From an uncultured Algibacter sp. (GTDB lineage: Bacteria; Bacteroidota; Bacteroidia; Flavobacteriales; Flavobacteriaceae): a stretch of 64,000 bases of DNA. The translations under genes were made by a program, and so were the position numbers. Of this stretch, positions 1-11,047 are shown piece after piece. Positions within the stretch are counted from its first letter, which is position 1. Every line of letters starts with the position of its first letter. The DNA lies in the NCBI RefSeq assembly GCF_947490405.1, contig NZ_CANLGU010000001.1:806001-870000 (forward strand). The letters run 5' to 3'. Under the pieces are notes generated by a model, which was given only the letters and a program-made list of their open reading frames with translations, was not told the DNA's origin and made no database searches.

Positions 1-54
1 ACTTTTTTTAACGAAACTGTTTTAAGTTAAACCTAAAAGTTCATTATATTTCAT

Positions 55-1635
55 ATGAAAAATATTTTTAAAGCCCTTAAATTTCCCTTTGTTTCACTTC
101 TTATTTTGTTATCTTTTATTGCTTGCGATAAGGATTTTAATGTTATAGAAAGTGAAGTCCTTGGAGAAGAGAACGCTAACTTTTTTACAGATTCCATGAT
201 ATTACCCATAGTTGCTCATAATAAGAAAGTTGAAGCTGTCCAAATAAATAATTTAGCGTCAAATCTTTTAGGTGTTTTTAATGATCCTGCATATGGTAGA
301 ACTACAGCAAGTATAATTTCTCAATTAACTCCAACTACTTTTGGCCCAAGTATTTTTGGAACAAATCCAGTACTTGACTCTGTAGCTTATAGCATTCCTT
401 ATTTTAGTAGATTAACTGAGGTTGATGTAACTACTGAAACATCTAAATATGCGATAGATTCTGTATATGGAAATCCAAGTAAACCTTTTAAATTAACTAT
501 TTATCAAAACAACTATTACTTAAGAGATTTCGACCCCAATGGAGACGTTAATAATACTCAAAACTATTTCTCAAAATCAACAGATATTACTAATCCAAAT
601 CATAATTTTGCTTTGGACGGAACTCAAACAATCGACTTTGACAACCATTTAGGAGAAAAATTAATTGAGACAACATTAACCCCAGGCTCTGAACAAGTAA
701 CATTGCTTCCACCCGGATTCAGATTGTTAGTAAAAGATGATTTAGAAAGTATTGCATTTTGGAAAAGTACTATTTTAGATAAAAGAGAAGACGCTGTTCT
801 GGCTAATGCAAATAGCTTCAGGAATTATTTTAGAGGTTTATATCTTAAAGCAGAAGCCATTGGTGATGATGGTAATATGATTTTATTAGATTTAGAATCT
901 GCAAATATTACTTTGTATTTTACCAAAGGTGCTAGTGATGCCAGAATACAAGGTGAATATGTTCTAAATTTTAGCGGAAATATCCTCAACTCTTTCATAA
1001 ACGATTACAATATAACATTAGAAGACGGTGATCAAAATTTAGGAGATCAAAAACTATATCTCAAAGGCACCGAAGGATCAATGGCTGTGGTTAATTTATT
1101 TCCAACTCCCGAGGATTTACAAAACTTTAAAGATCAGTTTCTTGATGCGGACGGAAATCAAGTAAGGCTTATCAATGAAGCATTACTAATTATTCGTGAA
1201 GATGAATCGGTTGAAACCAACGGAAATCCTGATTTTCATAATTCAGATCGAATTTTCGCTTATGATATAAAAAATAATACAACCACAATTGATTATGATA
1301 TTGACCCTATTGAAAGCAATGAAGCATTAAACTCTAAAACCCTTAGTTTAGGAAACAGAGATACGTCTGGAAGGTATAAAATTAGACTTACAGAACATCT
1401 TAATAGTATCTTACAACAAGATTCTACTAATTTCAAGATTGGATTAGTATTATCTACAAATGTTAACTACACTTCAATATCTGAAACTTTGAACTCAGGA
1501 AATTCTGATATTAATGGTGTGCCAGCAGCAGCAGTTATATCTCCTAGAGGAACTGTTTTATATGGTAGTAATGATAATGTTCCAGAGAGTAATAGACTAC
1601 AGCTAAAAATATTTTTTACAGAAACTAGAAAATAG
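55..1635 (+). CDS. DUF4270 family lipoprotein
   Basis: The product has 526 residues and begins with a lipoprotein signal (hydrophobic stretch ending LLSFIAC, Cys about residue 24), so it should be lipidated and exported. The body is rich in Asn, Thr and Asp, with a DSVAYSIPY motif and beta-rich character typical of the DUF4270 family. That family is nearly confined to Bacteroidota and often lies directly upstream of glmS, as here. Its molecular function is unknown; an envelope role is inferred. The ATG at 55 is followed directly by the signal peptide, which supports this start. Confidence 0.8.
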   Translation: MKNIFKALKFPFVSLLILLSFIACDKDFNVIESEVLGEENANFFTDSMILPIVAHNKKVEAVQINNLASNLLGVFNDPAYGRTTASIISQLTPTTFGPSIFGTNPVLDSVAYSIPYFSRLTEVDVTTETSKYAIDSVYGNPSKPFKLTIYQNNYYLRDFDPNGDVNNTQNYFSKSTDITNPNHNFALDGTQTIDFDNHLGEKLIETTLTPGSEQVTLLPPGFRLLVKDDLESIAFWKSTILDKREDAVLANANSFRNYFRGLYLKAEAIGDDGNMILLDLESANITLYFTKGASDARIQGEYVLNFSGNILNSFINDYNITLEDGDQNLGDQKLYLKGTEGSMAVVNLFPTPEDLQNFKDQFLDADGNQVRLINEALLIIREDESVETNGNPDFHNSDRIFAYDIKNNTTTIDYDIDPIESNEALNSKTLSLGNRDTSGRYKIRLTEHLNSILQQDSTNFKIGLVLSTNVNYTSISETLNSGNSDINGVPAAAVISPRGTVLYGSNDNVPESNRLQLKIFFTETRK

Positions 1636-1794
1636 CACTTGTCTTGTACCGATTTAATAAACAAAATTACTATAAACCTATGATAAAGTGAGTTTTATCG
1701 TGTAAATCATTTAATTCGTATAATAATTAACTATCATAAGTAATTATTTTACATATTTGCTACGAATTTTAAAATAACCCCAAAATTAAGAATT

Positions 1795-3648
1795 ATGTGT
1801 GGAATTGTTGGATATATAGGACCAAGAGAAGCCTACCCAATTATAATAGAAGGTCTTAAACGTCTAGAATATAGAGGATATGATAGTGCTGGAATTGCAT
1901 TATTTGATGGCTCTGATCTTAAGGTATCAAAAACTAAGGGTAAAGTAGCTGACTTAGAGGAACGCTCTGAAAAAGAAATTTCAAAAAATGGAAATGTTGG
2001 TATCGGGCACACGCGTTGGGCAACTCATGGAGTCCCAAATGATATTAATTCACACCCACATCTTTCTAACTCAGGAGAGTTAGTTATTATTCATAATGGA
2101 ATAATAGAAAATTATGAAACTCTTAAACAAGAACTGATTTCTAGAGGATATACTTTTAAATCGGATACTGATACAGAAGTATTGATTAACTTAATAGAAG
2201 ACGTTAAAAAACAAGAAAATGTAAAACTTGGCAAAGCTGTTCAAATAGCTTTAAATCAAGTTATTGGTGCATATGCTATTGCTGTATTTGACAAAAACAA
2301 ACCTGAGGAAGTTGTAGTTGCACGCTTAGGAAGTCCGTTAGCCATAGGTATTGGTGAGAATGAAGATGAATTTTTTATAGCAAGTGACGCTTCGCCTTTC
2401 TTAGAATATACTAAAAACGCAGTATATCTTGAAGACGAAGAAATGGCTGTGATAAGATTTCACAAAGGCATAAAAATTAGAAAAATTCATGATGACTCTT
2501 TAGTAGACACATATGTTCAAGAACTACAAATTAACTTAGAACAAATTGAAAAAGGAGGTTACGACCATTTCATGTTAAAAGAAATTCATGAGCAGCCTAA
2601 AGCTATTACAGATACTTACAGAGGAAGATTATTAAGGAATGAAGCTATTATTAAGATGGCAGGTGTTGAGGACAATATGAAGAAATTCCTTAATGCAAAC
2701 CGTATTATAATTGTAGCCTGTGGCACTTCGTGGCATGCAGGATTAGTTGCTGAATATATTTTTGAAGATTTAGCAAGAATACCTGTTGAAGTTGAGTATG
2801 CTTCTGAATTTAGATATCGTAATCCCGTTATCAGAGAGGATGATATACTTATAGCTATTTCTCAGTCAGGAGAAACAGCAGATACATTAGCCGCTATTAA
2901 ATTGGCCAAATCCAAGGGCGCATTTGTATTTGGTGTATGTAACGTAGTAGGATCATCTATCGCTAGAGAATCTGATGCAGGAGCTTATACCCATGCGGGT
3001 CCAGAAATTGGAGTAGCCTCAACCAAAGCATTTACAACACAAATTACTGTTTTAACACTAATGGCTTTGAGACTTGCAAGGGCTAAAGGAACTATTAGTA
3101 GTTCTGATTTCCGTCAGCATCTCCTAGAATTAGAAATGATACCTAAAAAGGTTGAAAAAGCTTTAGAATCAGATGAAAACATAAAAGTTATATCTGACGT
3201 TTATAAAGATGTTAGTAATTTCTTATACTTAGGAAGGGGTTATAATTTTCCTGTAGCACTTGAAGGGGCTCTTAAGCTTAAAGAAATTTCATATATACAT
3301 GCTGAAGGCTATCCTGCTGCAGAAATGAAACATGGACCAATAGCACTTATTGATGAAAATATGCCCATAGTAGTTATTGCTACAAAAAAAGGACACTACG
3401 AAAAAGTAGTCAGTAATATTCAAGAGATTAAATCTAGAAAAGGCAAAATTATTGGAATCGTTACTGAAGGTGATGAGCAAGTTAAAGCACTAGCAGATCA
3501 CGTAATAGAAGTACCTGAAACACTAGAATCACTTTCTCCACTTCTAACAACAATCCCCCTACAGCTATTATCATATCATATTGCAGTCATGTTAGACAAA
3601 AACGTTGACCAACCAAGAAATTTAGCTAAATCTGTTACTGTAGAATAG
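1795..3648 (+). CDS. glmS: Glutamine--fructose-6-phosphate aminotransferase (isomerizing)
   Basis: GlmS makes glucosamine-6-phosphate from fructose-6-phosphate and glutamine, the entry step to UDP-GlcNAc for peptidoglycan and LPS. The N-terminus MCGIVGYIG exposes the catalytic Cys2 of a class II glutamine amidotransferase once Met1 is removed. HTRWATHG and HNGIIENY are the expected glutaminase motifs. Two SIS sugar-isomerase domains follow (ACGTSWHAG about residue 310, SQSGETADT about 360), and the C-terminus LAKSVTVE is the family signature. The length of 617 is normal. A hairpin terminator follows at 3670. Confidence 0.98.
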   Translation: MCGIVGYIGPREAYPIIIEGLKRLEYRGYDSAGIALFDGSDLKVSKTKGKVADLEERSEKEISKNGNVGIGHTRWATHGVPNDINSHPHLSNSGELVIIHNGIIENYETLKQELISRGYTFKSDTDTEVLINLIEDVKKQENVKLGKAVQIALNQVIGAYAIAVFDKNKPEEVVVARLGSPLAIGIGENEDEFFIASDASPFLEYTKNAVYLEDEEMAVIRFHKGIKIRKIHDDSLVDTYVQELQINLEQIEKGGYDHFMLKEIHEQPKAITDTYRGRLLRNEAIIKMAGVEDNMKKFLNANRIIIVACGTSWHAGLVAEYIFEDLARIPVEVEYASEFRYRNPVIREDDILIAISQSGETADTLAAIKLAKSKGAFVFGVCNVVGSSIARESDAGAYTHAGPEIGVASTKAFTTQITVLTLMALRLARAKGTISSSDFRQHLLELEMIPKKVEKALESDENIKVISDVYKDVSNFLYLGRGYNFPVALEGALKLKEISYIHAEGYPAAEMKHGPIALIDENMPIVVIATKKGHYEKVVSNIQEIKSRKGKIIGIVTEGDEQVKALADHVIEVPETLESLSPLLTTIPLQLLSYHIAVMLDKNVDQPRNLAKSVTVE

Positions 3649-3669
3649 TTAACATATCTTATCAATAAG

Positions 3670-3710
3670 AGAATTGCCAAGTTTAAAAAAAACTCGGCAA
3701 TTCTTATTTT
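3670..3710 (+). terminator. Rho-independent terminator after glmS
   Basis: A 15-base arm (AGAATTGCC-type) pairs with its inverse across an A-rich loop, with one A-C mismatch, and is followed by TATTTTT. It lies 22 bases past the glmS stop. Confidence 0.8.
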
Positions 3711-3765
3711 TAACCCCTATTTATTTTTTATTTCACAATAAATTAGCATGTTTTTTGTTAAAAAA

Positions 3766-3827
3766 ATACTATGCATGCATAATTTTTTATATTTTTAGCG
3801 ACTAGCATAGTATTATTTTTTATGCTA
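3766..3827 (+). promoter_or_regulatory. Nested inverted repeats upstream of the TonB receptor gene
   Basis: ATACTATGC at 3766-3774 is the inverse complement of GCATAGTAT at 3805-3813, and TAGCATA at 3803-3809 pairs with TATGCTA at 3821-3827. The block lies 34-95 bases before the receptor start and could be an operator or a leader hairpin. No clear TAnnTTTG box was found here. Function is inferred from position only. Confidence 0.4.
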
Positions 3828-3860
3828 TCTTGTTATAAAACTTAAACTAAAAATTATTAA

Positions 3861-6614
3861 ATGAAGACAATTCTCCCCTATTTAGTGCTTTTCCTTTGTG
3901 GGATTTCTTTCTCACAAACGACAATTACAGGTTCAGTCGTCGATAATAACAGCCAACCCATACCTGGGGCGAATGTTATAATTTTAGGAACTTCTACCGG
4001 AACCGTTACCGATTTTGATGGTAACTTTACACTAACAACTAATCTAAGCCCTCCTTTTACGCTTCAAGCTAGTAGCATTGCTTTTGAAACAATTACTGAG
4101 GAAGTTACATCTAATAATCAAAAAATTATTTTTGTTTTAAAAGAAGGTACCTCTCTGGATGAAGTAGTTATTTCTGCCTCCAGAACTCCAGAACGTATTT
4201 TTGAATCTCCAGTAACTGTGGAGCGATTTGGTTTAAAACAAATAAAAAATACCGCATCAGCTGATTTCTATGACGGATTAGAAAACCTCAAAGGTGTTGA
4301 TGTAAACACTAATAGTTTAACCTTTAAATCGGTTAATACAAGGGGGTTTGCTACTTTTGCCAACAACAGGTTTATGCAGTTAGTAGATGGTATGGATAAT
4401 TCTACGCCAGCACTAAACTTCCCTATTGGAAATTTGGTAGGTATGACTGAAACCGATGTATTAAGCGTTGAGTTACTCCCAGGTGCATCTTCAGCACTTT
4501 ACGGAGCTAATGCCTTTAATGGTATCCTATTCATGCGAAGTAAAAATCCTTTTGACCATCAAGGTATCAGTGCGTCTTTTAAAAGAGGGATAACTTCTCA
4601 AGAATCAGCTGGAGACAATCCTTACACAGATGTAAGTTTCAGAGCTGCATATAAATTTAGTGAAAAAGTTGCTGCTAAAATTAATTTTGGTTATTTGAAA
4701 GGTACGGATTGGGCTGCAACAAGCGAAATTGATAAAATAAATCCAAATAGAACAAGAGCTGACCTTGATTATGATGGTATTAATGTATATGGCGATGAAG
4801 TTGCTGCAAACATAAGAGCACTTGCTCCAAATAGTATCAAAGGAATAATTCCTGATGTTACAATTAGTAGAACAGGTTATAATGAAAGATATTTGACTAA
4901 TTACAATGCTGAAAGTATAAAAACTGACTGGGGTGTCTATTATCGCCCATGGGAAAATGACTTTGAAATTCAATATGTTGGAAAAGTAGGAACAGGTTCA
5001 ACTATTTATCAAGGAACCAATCGCTATAATATTGCAAACTTCTTTCAACAACAGCATAAATTAGAATTTAAAAACGATAATTTCTTTTTAAGAGGTTATG
5101 TTGTTTCTGATAAAGCTGGCGACTCATACGATATGGTTTTTACTGGTATAAATATCAATAGAGCATGGAAGAGCGATGAAGATTGGTTTGGACAATACAT
5201 TGAAACTTATGCAGGAGCTACTCTTACAGGAGCTACTGAGGCGCAAGCCCATGCAGCAGCAAGAGCACAAGCTGAATCAGGACGTTTTTTACCAGGAACT
5301 CCACAATTTCAGGCTGCTTTTGATAGAAGCATTAATGATCCTGATTTAAGTACGGGTTCGAAATTTCAAGATGCATCAAAATACTACCATTCTGATGCTA
5401 ATTATAATTTTAGCCACCTCATAGATTGGGCTGAAATTCAAGTAGGTGGTTCCTACAGGCAATATAGTCTTAATTCTTCTGGTACAATATACACAGATCT
5501 AGATGGCCCCATAGATTATTCTGAATTTGGTATTTACACTCAAGTTCAGAAAAATTTAGAGTTAAATGAAAATCTTGAATTAAAGCTAACTGGTTCTATT
5601 CGTTACGATAAGTCTGAATTTTTCGACGGTTTTTATTCTCCAAGAATTTCTGCAGGTTTAACGGTTAATGAAAATCATAATATTAGAGCTTCAGTACAAA
5701 CTGGCTTTAGAAATCCAACAACACAAGATTTATTTATTGGTCTTGACGCCGGTAGAGCCATACTAGTTGGTTCAGCTCCTGATAATTTAGATAGATATGT
5801 TAGAACATTTCCTGTAAGTAACGAAGGGCAGGCTTCAGGCCAAGGAGCATCAGTTACTCAAACAGGACGTGTAGCTTATGAGAACTCTTATACTTTCAGT
5901 TCTGTTGAGAGATACCTAAGATCTAATAATGCAGACGACCTAGTCGTTTCAAATCCAGACATAATAAAGCCAGAACAAGTATCATCAGCTGAAGTGGGAT
6001 ATCGTGGTAAATTCAAAAATTTAATTGTTGATTTTAGCGCCTATTACAACAAGTACAAAGATTTTATCTCACAAGAGGTAGTTAGATCACCTTTCTATGG
6101 TATTGCTGGTGATGGCACATTATCGGTAGATGCTATTGATAATGATGATTATCAAGAATACAGTACATATACTAACTCACAAGCTGATGTTAATTCTTAT
6201 GGTGCTTCCATTGGTATATCTACAAAGGTTTTTGGGAATTTTGATTTAAATGGAAGTTACACCTATGCAAAGCTAGATTTTGATAGAGTTAAATTTCCAG
6301 ATTTTACAACTAACTTCAATACCCCTGAGCACAAGTTTAAAGCGTCGTTTGGAAACACTGAATTATTTAAAAACTTTGGTTTTAATATAGCTTATAGATT
6401 TAGCGATGACTATTTTTGGGAAGCAACATTTGGTAATGGTTTAGTACCAGAATATCATGTAGTTGATGCTCAAATAAACTTAAGAGTCCCAAGTTTCAAA
6501 TCTACATTTAAAGCAGGAGCTACAAATCTTTTAGGAGATGAATACTTTACCGCTTTTGGTACTGGGTTTATTGGCTCAATGTATTATGTATCATGGACAA
6601 TCAATAATCTATAA
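3861..6614 (+). CDS. TonB-dependent outer-membrane receptor
   Basis: The 917-residue protein has a signal peptide ending FSQ (residue 19), a carboxypeptidase-regulatory-like domain (about 20-100, GSVVDNNSQPIPGANV), a plug domain opening with DEVVISASRTPERI, and a long beta-barrel region. This is the usual build of Bacteroidota TonB receptors. It moves a ligand across the outer membrane using TonB/ExbBD energy. No SusD partner is adjacent; instead an SGNH-hydrolase lipoprotein starts 11 bases after the stop, which suggests a substrate that is an ester or lipid. The substrate itself is not known. Confidence 0.9.
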   Translation: MKTILPYLVLFLCGISFSQTTITGSVVDNNSQPIPGANVIILGTSTGTVTDFDGNFTLTTNLSPPFTLQASSIAFETITEEVTSNNQKIIFVLKEGTSLDEVVISASRTPERIFESPVTVERFGLKQIKNTASADFYDGLENLKGVDVNTNSLTFKSVNTRGFATFANNRFMQLVDGMDNSTPALNFPIGNLVGMTETDVLSVELLPGASSALYGANAFNGILFMRSKNPFDHQGISASFKRGITSQESAGDNPYTDVSFRAAYKFSEKVAAKINFGYLKGTDWAATSEIDKINPNRTRADLDYDGINVYGDEVAANIRALAPNSIKGIIPDVTISRTGYNERYLTNYNAESIKTDWGVYYRPWENDFEIQYVGKVGTGSTIYQGTNRYNIANFFQQQHKLEFKNDNFFLRGYVVSDKAGDSYDMVFTGININRAWKSDEDWFGQYIETYAGATLTGATEAQAHAAARAQAESGRFLPGTPQFQAAFDRSINDPDLSTGSKFQDASKYYHSDANYNFSHLIDWAEIQVGGSYRQYSLNSSGTIYTDLDGPIDYSEFGIYTQVQKNLELNENLELKLTGSIRYDKSEFFDGFYSPRISAGLTVNENHNIRASVQTGFRNPTTQDLFIGLDAGRAILVGSAPDNLDRYVRTFPVSNEGQASGQGASVTQTGRVAYENSYTFSSVERYLRSNNADDLVVSNPDIIKPEQVSSAEVGYRGKFKNLIVDFSAYYNKYKDFISQEVVRSPFYGIAGDGTLSVDAIDNDDYQEYSTYTNSQADVNSYGASIGISTKVFGNFDLNGSYTYAKLDFDRVKFPDFTTNFNTPEHKFKASFGNTELFKNFGFNIAYRFSDDYFWEATFGNGLVPEYHVVDAQINLRVPSFKSTFKAGATNLLGDEYFTAFGTGFIGSMYYVSWTINNL

Positions 6615-6625
6615 AAGAAATTAAA

Positions 6626-8296
6626 ATGAAAAATATAAAATATATATTACTATTATTTGGTCTCATTGCTTTTATAGCATGTAATGAACCTGAAGATGTA
6701 TTAAAAGACACGAATATAGAACCTGAACCTGAAATCATATTACCGCAATTGGTAACTGGATCAGTCGATTTCTCAACATACGTTGCAGTAGGAAACTCAT
6801 TAACTGCTGGATTTTCAGACAATGCTTTATTTAAAGCTACGCAAGAGAATTCTATGCCTAATATATTATCTCAGAAGTTTGCACTTCTAGGCGGTGGTAG
6901 TTTTACGCAGCCATTAATGAATGATAATATTGGTGGACTTATTCTCGGAGGTAATATTATAGTCAATCCTTTAACAGGGAATCAACTATTCAAACCTAGG
7001 CTAGTAACCACTGGTGGTGCTCCTCAAGATTTATCTGATGTTATTGGGCCAGTAACACCTACTACTGACTTTGCATTAAATAATCCAACCGGACCATTCA
7101 ATAACATAGGGGTTCCGGGGGCAAGAAGCTTTCATATGATTGCTCCTGGCTATGGGAATATAGCAAACTTCCCAGCTGCAGCAAACCCTTATTTTATAAG
7201 AATGACAGGTAATACTCCAAATGCAAGTATGTTAGAATTAGCAATGGCTCAATCACCTACTTTCTTCTCTCTTTGGGCTGGCTACAATGATGTTTTAGGT
7301 TACGCGACTTCTGGTGGTGATGGATCTAGCCCTATTACAGATAAACCAACTTTTGATTTTTCTATTTCTACTTTAATAACAACTTTAACTTCTGGTGGAG
7401 CTAAAGGTGTTGTAGCTAACATCCCTTATGTAACTGATATAGCACATTTCACAACTGTACCTTATAACCCTTTGGACCCTACAAACCCAGATTTCGGCTC
7501 ACAAATTCCAACTTTAAATGGTATTTTTAGTCAACTCAATCAAGTTTTTGCTTTTTTAGAAAGTCAAGGAGTTCCAAATGCTACAGATAGAAGTATTGTA
7601 TTTTCTCAAACTGCTGCAAGCGCAGTAATTATTAAAGACGAAACTTTAATAGATTTATCTGCACAAATAGCAGGTGTTTTCAATGCTAGCCCAACATTCC
7701 CTGCTTTTGTTGAATCTTTTGGATTGCCAGCACAAGCAGCTCCTATTGTAGCAAATCTTTTAGGCGCAGTGTATGGACAAGCTAGACAAGCTACACCTAA
7801 TGATCTATTCGTATTACCTAGTCTATCAACAATTGGTAACGTAAATGAAGGGCAATCTGCTTTTTTACAATCTCAAGGTCTAACTAGAGCTTTAGCTGAA
7901 CAATTTTCAGTTGAAGGCATATCTCTACCATTAGAAGATAAATGGGTTTTACTACCTAGTGAACAAGCAGAAATTAAAGCAGCAACAGATGAGTTTAATG
8001 ATACAATTGAAACCGCAGCTAATAGTACTGGACTAGCCTTTGTAGACGCCAATGCTTTATTAACAAGATTGGCAACTACTGGTATTGCTTCTGATAATTT
8101 TATTTTAACTTCTAATTTAGTAACTGGTGGAACCTTTTCATTAGATGGTGTTCATTTAACTTCTAGAGGTTATGCCCTAGCTGCAAATGAATTCATGAAA
8201 GCAATTGATGCTGCATACGGCACCAATTTTGAAGCTTCAGGGAATTTGGTAGATATAGGAACGTATCCTACAAACTATTCACCTTTACTACCATAA
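6626..8296 (+). CDS. SGNH/GDSL-type hydrolase lipoprotein
   Basis: A 556-residue lipoprotein (lipobox ending FIAC, Cys19). SGNH blocks are present: GNSLTAG at about 56-62 carries the candidate nucleophile Ser58 (Asn in place of the Asp of GDSL), a Gly in NIGVPGARS, GYND near residue 220, and the C-terminal DGVHLTSRGY with the Asp/His pair. The fold hydrolyses esters such as lipids or acetylated sugars. It is co-oriented with the TonB receptor gene, 11 bases apart, so the two are probably co-transcribed. The long insertions between blocks are unusual against classical GDSL lipases of about 200-350 residues. Confidence 0.85.
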   Translation: MKNIKYILLLFGLIAFIACNEPEDVLKDTNIEPEPEIILPQLVTGSVDFSTYVAVGNSLTAGFSDNALFKATQENSMPNILSQKFALLGGGSFTQPLMNDNIGGLILGGNIIVNPLTGNQLFKPRLVTTGGAPQDLSDVIGPVTPTTDFALNNPTGPFNNIGVPGARSFHMIAPGYGNIANFPAAANPYFIRMTGNTPNASMLELAMAQSPTFFSLWAGYNDVLGYATSGGDGSSPITDKPTFDFSISTLITTLTSGGAKGVVANIPYVTDIAHFTTVPYNPLDPTNPDFGSQIPTLNGIFSQLNQVFAFLESQGVPNATDRSIVFSQTAASAVIIKDETLIDLSAQIAGVFNASPTFPAFVESFGLPAQAAPIVANLLGAVYGQARQATPNDLFVLPSLSTIGNVNEGQSAFLQSQGLTRALAEQFSVEGISLPLEDKWVLLPSEQAEIKAATDEFNDTIETAANSTGLAFVDANALLTRLATTGIASDNFILTSNLVTGGTFSLDGVHLTSRGYALAANEFMKAIDAAYGTNFEASGNLVDIGTYPTNYSPLLP

Positions 8297-8318
8297 AAAG
8301 ATTTAAATAATCACTCCA

Positions 8319-8348
8319 AAAACACCTTCAATATGAAGGTGTTTTTTT
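8319..8348 (+). terminator. Terminator after the SGNH hydrolase gene
   Basis: AACACCTTCA and its inverse TGAAGGTGTT form a compact hairpin followed by a run of T, just past the stop at 8296. Confidence 0.85.
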
Positions 8349-8396
8349 ATTAAAAAAAAGCTTAGCAAAACGACTTTCATTTTAAATTAAAAAATA

Positions 8397-8404
8397 TATC
8401 TTTG
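8397..8404 (+). promoter_or_regulatory. -7 box of the atpD promoter
   Basis: TATCTTTG matches the Bacteroidota TAnnTTTG element and lies 61 bases upstream of the atpD start, leaving a leader of roughly 55 bases. No convincing -33 TTTG was found. Confidence 0.55.
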
Positions 8405-8461
8405 CAGCGCGAAATCAAAACGTATTTCGCTCAATTAAGTCGCATAATATTAAACAAATAA

Positions 8462-9973
<1,512 letters not shown>

Positions 9974-9974
9974 A

Positions 9975-10043
9975 TTGGTTACTAGTTATTAGTTTAGGGT
10001 TATCAAAAAAACACCAATAACAAATAACTAACAACAAACAACT
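9975..10043. repeat. Imperfect inverted repeat between atpD and atpC
   Basis: The left half (TAGTTATTAGTT...) and the inverse complement of the right half (TTAGTTATTTGTT...) align over about 24 bases with a few mismatches. The elements are built from TTAGTTA-like heptamers, resembling the heptamer arrays around the S23 gene at 50.9 kb. It could form a hairpin in the atpDC transcript. Confidence 0.5.
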
Positions 10044-10050
10044 AAAGAAT

Positions 10051-10329
10051 ATGTATTTAGAAATTGTATCACCTGAAGCAACATTATTTAGCGGCGAAGT
10101 AACTAGTGTTTCTGTTCCTGGTGTTAACGGTGAATTTCAAATGTTAAACAACCATGCACCCATTGTATCGATTCTAAAAGATGGATTTGTAAAGATTTCT
10201 GGAACTATAGAATTGGATGAAGAGGTACAGGATAAATTCACAAAAGGTGACAACGGCGACACCTTATTAAAGATAAATTCTGGAACTCTTGAAATGAAAG
10301 ACAATAAAGCTATTGTTTTAGCTGATTAA
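10051..10329 (+). CDS. atpC: F1Fo ATP synthase epsilon subunit (short form)
   Basis: Epsilon belongs to the central stalk of F1. The 92-residue product matches the N-terminal beta-sandwich (LEIVSPEATLFSGEV, GVNGEFQMLNNHAPIVS) but lacks the two-helix C-terminal domain that inhibits ATP hydrolysis in enzymes of 130-140 residues. Short epsilon subunits are usual in flavobacteria. It is separated from atpD by 77 bases and ends at a strong terminator. Confidence 0.93.
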   Translation: MYLEIVSPEATLFSGEVTSVSVPGVNGEFQMLNNHAPIVSILKDGFVKISGTIELDEEVQDKFTKGDNGDTLLKINSGTLEMKDNKAIVLAD

Positions 10330-10344
10330 TATTATATTGAAATA

Positions 10345-10380
10345 AAAAAAGCCTGTGAAATTAATTTCACAGGCTTTTTT
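10345..10380. terminator. Bidirectional terminator after atpC
   Basis: GCCTGTGAAA at 10351-10360 pairs perfectly with TTTCACAGGC at 10365-10374 across a 4-base loop, with A-run and T-run flanks. It can serve atpC and also the convergent minus-strand gene ending at 10490. Confidence 0.9.
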
Positions 10381-10489
10381 TTACTCTAATGTTTTATGCT
10401 GCACTAATTGTAATTAATAAAAATAGTAGTTACTCACTTTAGCTAATTATATTTTTTAATTGTTTCTATTAGTATTTTCAATAAAACTA

Positions 10490-11038
10490 TTAATAGGAAT
10501 CTTTTATGTCCCATTTTAAAATTTCCCAATCTTGATTATTAGAATGGTACGAGATGAGCACTTTAAATCCAATTGCATAATGCGCATTAAGTGATCGTAG
10601 ATTAGTTTCATCTACCTCTGTTATAATAGCATTATACTCTTGTTTTATCTCATCCCTCATTTTGCTATACATCCCTCTAAAAATTCCTTTTTTTCTAAAT
10701 GCTTTATCAATACATATTTGACCCATTACAATGTATTTTAAAGTACTTGGTATGTTTGCCTCAATTTTTGTAAACATAGGTTTTAAAACATCTATATCTT
10801 CTTTAAAATCTTTTACCATTGATAATGCATAACCTACTACATTATTATTGCTGGTAGCAATAATATGGGGACATTTGCTATTCATGCTTTTAAGTAACTC
10901 AAAACTATGGTGTACGGTAACAAATCCTTCTTTTTGTTTTTCTTCTTCTGAAATTGAAGTTGGAATGTTTTTTTGTTGGAGCTCTAGAATTTGATGTAAT
11001 TCTTGATCTGTAACCGCTGTTTTATAACTAATACTCAC
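10490..11038 (-). CDS. GNAT family N-acetyltransferase
   Basis: The 182-residue product has the GNAT acetyl-CoA-binding signature: MGQICIDKAFRKKGIFRGMY resembles the Q/RxxGxG/A loop (here RKKGIF), followed by ITEVDETNLRSLNAHYAIGF, the usual C-terminal N..A...Y segment. The substrate is unknown. The start is GTG. It lies nine bases downstream of umuD on the same strand, so it may be co-transcribed with the SOS genes, though a functional link is only suggested by position. Confidence 0.8.
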   Translation of the reverse strand: MSISYKTAVTDQELHQILELQQKNIPTSISEEEKQKEGFVTVHHSFELLKSMNSKCPHIIATSNNNVVGYALSMVKDFKEDIDVLKPMFTKIEANIPSTLKYIVMGQICIDKAFRKKGIFRGMYSKMRDEIKQEYNAIITEVDETNLRSLNAHYAIGFKVLISYHSNNQDWEILKWDIKDSY

Positions 11039-11047
11039 GGTTAATAT

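Noticed and set aside
4605-4973. 122-codon open frame antisense to the TonB receptor gene
   Set aside because: Low-complexity Ile/Ser/Cys-rich translation that is a shadow of the receptor gene.
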